Part shown: piece after piece, positions 58,201-64,000 of the stretch
How the letters are laid out: the number at the start of each line of letters is the position of its first letter
How positions within the stretch are numbered: the first letter of the stretch is position 1
Source of the DNA: Branchiostoma floridae
Lineage: Eukaryota > Chordata > Leptocardii > Amphioxiformes > Branchiostomatidae
Assembly (NCBI RefSeq): GCF_000003815.2
Contig: NC_049986.1
Span: 22,365,464-22,429,463, forward strand
Length of the DNA stretch: 64,000 bases
Reading direction: 5' to 3'
The notes under the pieces: generated by a model
Database searches by the model: none
Seen by the model: only the letters and a program-made list of their open reading frames with translations
Told to the model about the DNA's origin: nothing
Program-made: the position numbers and the translations under genes

Positions 58201-61200
58201 ATAGGCGTGTTTTGTTATTTTGGATTCTGACAAATCCATATATTAGGTATGTGTTAATGAGATAAAGAACACAATCATGTCTGTGTTGCTGTTAAACCTA
58301 AAGATAGCTGATTGTACAGCAAACTTGCTGTTAATGTATTGACCGAAAGTATGAAATTCGTGTCTAAACCGTTCTTTAGCTGTGTCCCGTCTGACTACTG
58401 CCAGCTCGGGCTGCACGACTGCCACCCTGAGCACGGGGTCTGCAGCCTGACGGGTCACCAGGCCTTCAGCTGCCGCTGCCGGGTCGGGACGGTCGGGGAC
58501 GGGAGACACTGTGAACGGACCTCCTGTCCGCCTTTCCCGGTCAGTAATGTTGTTTTTAGTAGCCTCTACCCACCCCTACGTTTTGTTCGTCTTTGAACCG
58601 CGCACCACTTTGGCGGTTCTCGTTCCCAATGTTGTAAGGATTCCTCTAGTGTTGTAAGGATTCCCCTATACCACGGATGCAGGTAATACAAGGGATATTA
58701 TCATTAAATGACCTGGGTTATGGGGAAAATGGAGCCTTCTGATTGGTCGACGTCGTCTGACTGTATATCATAATTTGCAATAGGAACAACATCTACTTTA
58801 CAAGTTACGTATATACGTGCATGTTAAATGACTGTTAGCCAGCTGCACACTGGAGTCACTTGTAGTCATGACGTCCATGCTAACACCAACTGTTGACTCT
58901 CACTCCCACTCCCACACACTCACACTCACAGGTCGCTGAGCCCAAGAACGGCTTCTTCACGTGTTCTATCCCAGGATCCTCTGCTGTCAGTACGATGGAG
59001 TACGAGGTCGTCTGCGAGCTCCACTGTAACCATGGTTACGACAGGCTGATCTATGCCGAGTACTCCTGTGGACAGGACGGGAACTGGACCATTCCTGTTG
59101 ACATAAACGGCCCAGGGACCTCACCTTGTTTAGGTACATTTGATGTATTTGGGAAAGAATCTATTTATGAAAAGAAACAAGACAGCTGACACATTGAAAT
59201 ATTTGACAGGAAGTGCTTTTCAACACCAAGATCAAAGTGTACGTGGTTTGTTATATATCATTATATACACACCAAGTCCCAACTCTTGTTGCAATGTTCG
59301 CGTTAAAACTGTCTTATATTTCAGCTATGAAATGTCCTAACCTATCAAGCCCCATGTTCAGCGATAAACTTTAATAGCGGCTCCATTTTCTGATTTCTCA
59401 TGGTCTATAACTTCGCCTGCGTTCCAGGCTATGAGCTCACTCTTACACAAAAGACATGCCATTGTCAAACTAATGCAAAATAAAACAACGCCGAATGCAT
59501 CGGTAAGGGTAACAGAAGCTTGATTTTATTCTTTCATATGATAAAGTTATGGTTTAAATATTACATTACCAAAAACCGTCATAAACGTTTTAGTATAACG
59601 TATCTTTTAGTATAACATATTTTGGACGATACTTTGTAACGTGTCGCAACTTTATATTAAGTGTTTAAACCTTTCATTCCAGCTGTGCAGTGCCCGACCC
59701 TGTACAGCCCCACCAATGGAAGAATGTCCTGTAACCATGGCTACTCCTTCCGATATCCCGAGAACTGCACCTTCATCTGTAACCATGGTTACCACCTGTC
59801 TGCCGGCAGTACCAGCCGAACCTGCCAGGCGGATCGCACGTGGTCGGGCAGCGCCGCCAGATGCATGGGTAAACCTTAATGTTTCATACCGGAGGTATGG
59901 GAGGGAAACATAACATATTTCAGTCCATACCACAGGAATGGGAGGGAAATATAAACATATTTCAGTCCATACCACAGGTATGGGAGGGAAATATAAACAT
60001 ATTTCAGTCCATACCACAGGAATGGGAGGGAAATATAAACATATTTCAGTCCATACCACAGGTATGGGAGGGAAATATAAACATATTTCAGTCCATACCA
60101 CAGGTATGGGAGGGAAATATAAACATATTTCAGTCCATACCACAGGAATGGGAGGGAAATATAACACATTTCATACTACAGGTATGAGAGGGAAATGTAC
60201 TATTTTTCCTGACGTTCCTTTTTGAACGAAAGTTTAGACTATTCGTTTTCGCTCGCAAATTTGGTCTTTGTATGTATGCAGTATGTTTTAATTCCTTGAT
60301 CACTACAGTATTGACCTCGTTTTCTCTAGGCAATGAATGGCGGCAAGTCTTTGCGACCGTGAAAGGGACCGGACAGAAGGCTGTCGACGCCTGGAGAGCT
60401 GGCGCGGGTGCAAGCGTCTTACACGACAAGAGCCCTTTGGTGGAGCAGTGGGGATCGCTTGGCATCAAACTGGTACGTTTCTTTTGATTCCCTTCTAGTA
60501 TGTTTTGTAACTGATGCTAATACTATAGGTTTGTTTTATTTCACGTACCTGACAAACCTACTTATATTTCAATTTTTTGAACACCCGTTCCAATAATCTA
60601 AGGCTCTAAATCCAATGTTTAGAAGTCATTTGTTTTGTCTACTAAACATTCTTCATTACTTTTAGCCTTTGCAGTGCAAATGTGTGTGCAATATATCAAA
60701 CTACCACTAACGCATCTATACAATAGCTGTAGGAGCTCATATAAACCTCATATATACATGTATGACAAGCATTCCTCAGACTGGTTACTCAGCAGTCAGA
60801 GTAGTTGAAAACAACTGTATCAAATATGTGTATTCCATTCGGAGTTAAGGTTAAATATTCTAAACAGCATCAAGTTCAGAAGTACATTCTAACTGACCAT
60901 AATCTGACGTTATAGGTAAAGATCGTACTGGAGGCCCCCACTGAAGATGTGGAGTTGATCTTCAACGGAGAAAACACAGACAAGCTCAACTGGCTCTCCC
61001 AGGCCCGCCTGCCAAAGAAGAGTGATGGATGTCACTCAAAACGTTCGAAAGAAAACCCATGTTTTTATCCAGTCGTAAAGACTAAATTGTCTTTATTTTT
61101 AAGGTAAAAGTTGTGCTGAAAACCTCTGGCGAAGAGGATGTGGAGTTGATCTTCAATGGAGTAAGCACAAACAAGTTCAACTGGTTCTCCCAGGCCCGTG

Positions 61201-62904
61201 GCACTAACGAAGAGTTAAGTTATGGATGGAACTCAAAACGTTGTAGACGCTAAATTGTCTTTTTTATCTTTAAGGTAAAAGTTGTACTGGAAACTTATGG
61301 CGAAGAGGACTTGGAGATGATCTTCAACGGAGAAAACACGGACAAGTACAGCTGGTTCTCCCAGTCCCGTTTGCTCTCCTCCCCGTGGAGCGACATTCAC
61401 ACTGAGCCGAAAAACTTCTTCTCACTTGCAGGAGAGGTTGGTCGCAAGAGGTAAATCTTGTTTGTACTCTTGTGTAACATTTCACCAAACCATAAATATA
61501 TATATATATGAAATTGCTTCGTGTGGATGAAGATTAGACATCCAGGCAAAAAAGCAGACATTCAAGCGACTCGATATGATTTTGGGAACGGTTAGACGTT
61601 TCAGATAGCATCCACCATCTTTCGTCAGTCACACCTTGTCTTGCTTAAGTAACTGCTTTTGGCATACTTGCTTTGTTTTCTAATTGTAGATATGTATTTA
61701 TTTATAGACTCAAATTAAGAAAACATACTGGCATTTGCTATGGTAACTTTTCTTCATTCACATTGCAGAACATTTTTCATCAATCGGAGCTATAACGGCT
61801 GTCCCCTCGACTTTGGTTGGCTTGTGTTGGCAGAGGCCGGCACCGTTTGTACATGGGAGCTGGCGCCTCCAGACCAGCAACCCTACATTCTGTTTTCCAG
61901 AAAAACTACGTACGTGAACTGGAACAATGGTATGTGCAACATTTTATAGGCACTCCTTTTTTATACCTTAGACCACATTGATTTGATTATGTGGATGGTA
62001 TCCGCACGCATCAGATATGTTTTTGTCTATCCCTTATGATAGTACTCTTTCTCAATGGTCAATCCAGTTGAAACATTTTGTCATTTCAGGGCCTAATGTT
62101 GGAGAAGCAGATCGTATGGTCATTTACATCAAGAAAGGTAAATTATACATTTTTTATCATCTTCGCCAGGTTATTTTGTCGGAGACGTTTGGATGTATGA
62201 TTGTTTAATGCATTTATGTGGCATAGCAACATAGCAGCTTAACTATTGATACTACTAGTAGGCATTTATTTTGGTCATGTACCGTCAAAGAATTGATTTT
62301 GGGCCCCCTGCGGCTTTCCTTGGTACTGCAGTATAACTTTTAGTTTTGATAAATGATAGTTGGTGCTTTATCACAAAGGCATTACGTTGTACAGTGCTTC
62401 TTCAGAATTTGATGTTTTCATTTAGTACACGTTAATGCTGATCAAACCCGATTGCAGTGTAGTAATACAGTGAACCATCCACTCCCCGAAACAGGTTGTC
62501 CAGACGGGTACGTTTACTACCAGCCCAACCAACTGTGCTACAAGGCCTTCAACCAGCGGAGTAACTACACAAGTGCAGTTGCAACGTGTTCCTCTGACGG
62601 TGGAACTCTCGCCATGCCCCGTGATGCGGGCATCAACGCGTTCCTCATCAACCTGAAGAACGCTGTGGATGACACCGCCAAGTTCTGGTTCGGAATGACT
62701 GACCGCGTCACAGAAGGCAGATGGGTATGGGCTGATGGTGTTGCTCTAAGTCTCGGACATTTCAACCGGTGGAGTCCAGGACAACCCAACAACGCGTTCG
62801 GCAATGAGAACTGTGCACATTACTGGACAGAAAGAGGGGACATGTGGAACGATCTTTCGTGTTCTGACCCCACTCCGAAGTTCATTTGTCAAGTCGCAAG
62901 TTAA
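52248..62904 (+). CDS. Gene C: type II membrane receptor with sushi, EGF and C-type lectin domains
   Basis: Exons: 52248-52451, 52869-52949, 53462-53568, 53709-53793, 53939-54170, 54687-54845, 54975-55457, 55727-55788, 55891-56038, 56283-56480, 56678-56733, 56903-57062, 57275-57439, 57599-57663, 57861-58024, 58380-58539, 58932-59133, 59683-59868, 60330-60472, 61275-61450, 61769-61929, 62090-62137 and 62495-62904. They sum to 3855 nt, or 1284 aa plus stop. Skipping the dead exon at 59325-59502 keeps the frame because it is bordered by phase-1 introns. Order: 206-residue Ser-rich and acidic cytoplasmic tail, span at about 207-230, stalk, sushi 1 plus helical segment, sushi 2-6, EGF, sushi 7, one further sushi, a 176-residue uncharacterised domain, and a C-type lectin domain ending at the stop. 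It is divergent from gene G. Confidence 0.88.
53939..54170 (+). other. Gene C transmembrane exon with PPLY motif
   Basis: Same 232-nt exon as in A and B. PPLY is at residues 188-191 and the span at about 207-230 (TLVILATIFYCLAILTAVVF). HRKGP before the span again suggests a cytoplasmic N-terminus. Confidence 0.9.
54975..55457 (+). other. Gene C sushi 1 plus unrecognised helical segment
   Basis: Same 483-nt exon. The helical part is the more diverged half here (DMVRRLLISVGPNIEDIVAN), while hydrophobic positions and length are kept. Confidence 0.85.
55727..58024 (+). other. Gene C sushi 2-6 block
   Basis: Sushi 2 = 55727-55788 plus 55891-56038. Sushi 3 = 56283-56480. Sushi 4 = 56678-56733 plus 56903-57062. 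Sushi 5 = 57275-57439. Sushi 6 = 57599-57663 plus 57861-58024. Each has the expected Cys...Cys...Gly-Tyr...Cys...Trp pattern (for example CHLTCHDGYEQLNRDIITC and CRLTCEPGYK). Split and single-exon sushi domains alternate. Matching exons in A span 659-4763, and in B 16557-22504. Confidence 0.87.
58380..59133 (+). other. Gene C EGF exon and sushi 7 exon
   Basis: EGF exon 58380-58539 and sushi exon 58932-59133, matching the B pair in length (160 and 202 nt). Six EGF cysteines are present. This is the last block shared by all receptor copies that can be seen to this point before the C-terminal modules diverge. Confidence 0.85.
59325..59502 (+). pseudogene. Gene C: dead sushi exon
   Basis: After TTTCAG the sequence aligns with B exon 23996-24184 (start ATGAAATGTCCTAACCTATC) and ends at a usable GTAAGG donor. 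It contains TAA TAG in frame, and its length (178 nt) is 11 nt short of the 189-nt exon, so it is also frameshifted. Borders are phase 1, so skipping restores the frame to the next sushi exon. Confidence 0.85.
59683..59868 (+). other. Gene C last sushi exon
   Basis: 186 nt, phase-1 borders, encoding VQCPTLYSPTNGRMSC, YSFRYPENCTFICNHGYHLS and CQADRTWSGSAARC. It belongs to the same exon family as the repeated sushi exons of B. The 42-bp minisatellite starts about 20 bp downstream of its donor. Confidence 0.88.
59890..60191. repeat. 42-bp minisatellite with internal hairpin in gene C intron
   Basis: Seven to eight copies of a 42-bp unit, nearly identical apart from GGTATGGG/GGAATGGG variants. 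Each unit holds CCATACCACAGGTATGG, a 7-bp stem with a 3-nt loop. The period is a multiple of three, so several frames stay open on both strands; these are not genes. Confidence 0.9.
60330..62137 (+). other. Gene C: uncharacterised extracellular domain in four exons
   Basis: Exons 60330-60472, 61275-61450, 61769-61929 and 62090-62137 join to 176 residues. Key stretches: EWRQVFATVKGTGQKAVDAW, LVEQWGSLGIKL, LIFNGE-type repeats (here EMIFNGENTDKYSWFSQS), RTFFINRSYNGCPLDFGWLV and GEADRMVIYIKK. Domains of this look sit next to lectin or other ligand-binding modules in lancelet and cnidarian proteins as I recall, but I cannot give it a family name. Two cysteines (GCPLD, TVCTW) could pair. Confidence 0.75.
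60916..61253 (+). pseudogene. Gene C: two partial copies of exon 61275-61450
   Basis: Copies start at 60916 (after TATAG) and at 61104 (after TTTAAG). Each matches the first about 100 nt of exon 61275-61450 (VELIFNGENTDKLNWLSQA, VELIFNGVSTNKFNWFSQA) and includes the upstream splice acceptor. Neither reaches the SSPWSD...GRKR part or its GTAAAT donor; the second runs into a stop. They are relics of tandem exon duplication with a period of 188 and 171 bp. Confidence 0.8.
62495..62904 (+). other. Gene C terminal exon: C-type lectin-like domain
   Basis: The exon starts after AACAG at 62494, with phase 2 completing Gly, and runs to TAA. The long-form CTLD begins GCPDGYVYYQPNQLCYKAF. It has a WIGL-like FWFGMTD, WVWADG, FNRWSPGQPNNAF, NENCAHYW and MWNDLSCSDPTPKFICQ. 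Six cysteines are present. The calcium/sugar motif reads QPN rather than EPN (mannose type) or QPD (galactose type), with the WND motif intact, so calcium-dependent sugar binding is plausible but specificity cannot be read off. Confidence 0.9.
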
Positions 62905-64000
62905 AGTATCTTGCGTTTTGACAACTTTTGTCTCATATGCATGTACAGATCATCTACAGAAAATGGATCAATTAATACTGTAACACACGTTTGTTTGTTT
63001 GAAGCTTTGTTTAGTCATGAGGCAAATTGACCCACAGGCCGCTTTTCATTGAGGTCATGTTTTCCTTAATTTTGTTAGAGTCCTAATACGTATTGTTTTC
63101 AAAATATATGGCACAAAATACGTAAGAGTGAAAGCTGACACATGATTCGATTCCTTACTTATTCGTCATGTAACATGCATTGGCATAATACCGGTAGTAA
63201 GACTTATACCGGTAGATTAAAAATACTGGAACTTAAAGAGATCTACACATGCAACAATAGTTATTTCTGAGCTGTGCACACTTCAGACATCTAGGTGTCC
63301 AATACATCATTTACAAAGCACCGATAACAATGCATTCGAAGACAACAAGTCCATAAGTTTTCAGTATCTTTTTCGGGGTAGGCAGCTCGTCGTGGGACGA
63401 ACACACTGTCACATTCATTGCCAAATTTATAGATCATAATTACACATGCTCACGGCACAAGACGAACATGATTCAACAACAATCTTGAATTTCTGTTGGT
63501 GACCTACAACTCATGTAAAAGTGTGAAGAACCGTTGCATAACAGCCCGGATCTACGACTGAATGGGCAAAATTGAACGTACGCAGCCATTTTCCCGCCAT
63601 TTTCATATCTACGCTAGCAGTGAAGTGTTACGTCATAGCGGTTGTGACGGACAGAAGTTAAATGAAAATTCTTGACAGTATACGTCCGTTTTCTCATGAC
63701 ATTTTGTATGCTCATGCAGGTTTATGTTTTATGCATTTACTGACAGAAAAGGAAGGAACATCAGAGGATGTATAAATGTACATAGCGGCAGTTAATTATG
63801 CCGTGTTTCTTCCTACCGGTATTTTTTACCCCCTCCCAACCACGCGCCCGTTCGCCGTGCAATTCCGCGGCGTGTTACAATTACAATATTACGCTTTTAG
63901 CAGGACAAGAGTGGCAGAAAAGTTTCACAGAAGAAGTGGCAAGGGTAACCTATAACAGCAACATGTAACGGAGAAAATGATGCGTTGACAATTTGTCAAA
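62905..64000. other. Region after gene C, no gene seen
   Basis: C 3' untranslated region and flanking DNA. No exon-like pattern, no clear poly(A) signal and no repeat structure recognised. Confidence 0.5.

Noticed and set aside
59890-60191. CRISPR-like array
   Set aside because: Units are contiguous and have no unique spacers; the genome is eukaryotic.
59652-60225. Repetitive proteins on both strands with a 14-residue period
   Set aside because: Product of the 42-bp minisatellite, whose period is divisible by three; no start context or exon structure.
62452-62494. Lectin exon starting at 62452-62458
   Set aside because: The acceptor at 62456-62457 gives a stop in the phase set by exon 62090-62137; the acceptor at 62493-62494 joins in frame.

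Overview
The window is metazoan nuclear DNA: many short exons with GT/AG boundaries, long repeat-rich introns, TTAA-flanked and foldback elements, and one 100-N scaffold gap. The protein families point to a lancelet (Branchiostoma-like) genome: sushi/EGF/C-type lectin/IgGFc-binding mosaic receptors, and large proteins joining a DUF294/GlnD-type nucleotidyltransferase to kinesin-light-chain-like TPRs. The organism call is inference from family style, not from a search.

Layout. (1) 142-9236, minus strand: gene A, a type II membrane receptor with sushi and EGF domains. Its first exon is lost in the gap at 9133-9232 and its 3' end lies beyond the left edge. (2) 9237-12170: a head-to-head inverted duplication separating A from B. 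(3) 12171-27013, plus strand: gene B, a paralogue ending in an IgGFc-binding domain. (4) 27829-49769, minus strand: four tandem members of the nucleotidyltransferase-TPR family. D is a broken copy. E is complete. F is complete except for one in-frame stop. G is the longest. (5) 49770-52247: the divergent interval between G and C, holding a 0.93-kb TTAA-flanked element. (6) 52248-62904, plus strand: gene C, a third receptor paralogue ending in an uncharacterised domain plus a C-type lectin domain. (7) 62905-64000: nothing recognised.

A, B and C share one exon order: cytoplasmic tail with a PPLY motif, one membrane span, a stalk, a first sushi domain with an unrecognised helical segment of about 100 residues, further sushi domains, then an EGF-sushi pair. 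After that point B and C use unrelated terminal modules. The exon phases close exactly for B without exon 2 (1509 aa) and for C when one dead sushi exon is skipped (1284 aa).

The E, F and G products share four exon blocks: an N-terminal helical repeat region, two short linker exons, and one giant exon holding the nucleotidyltransferase, a helical middle region and 9 to 16 TPR units. The GS...DLE metal-binding signature is intact in E, F and G and deleted in D. Variable repeat arrays, tandem copies and decayed copies suggest a fast-evolving family. A sensing or defence role is plausible, but nothing in the sequence proves it.
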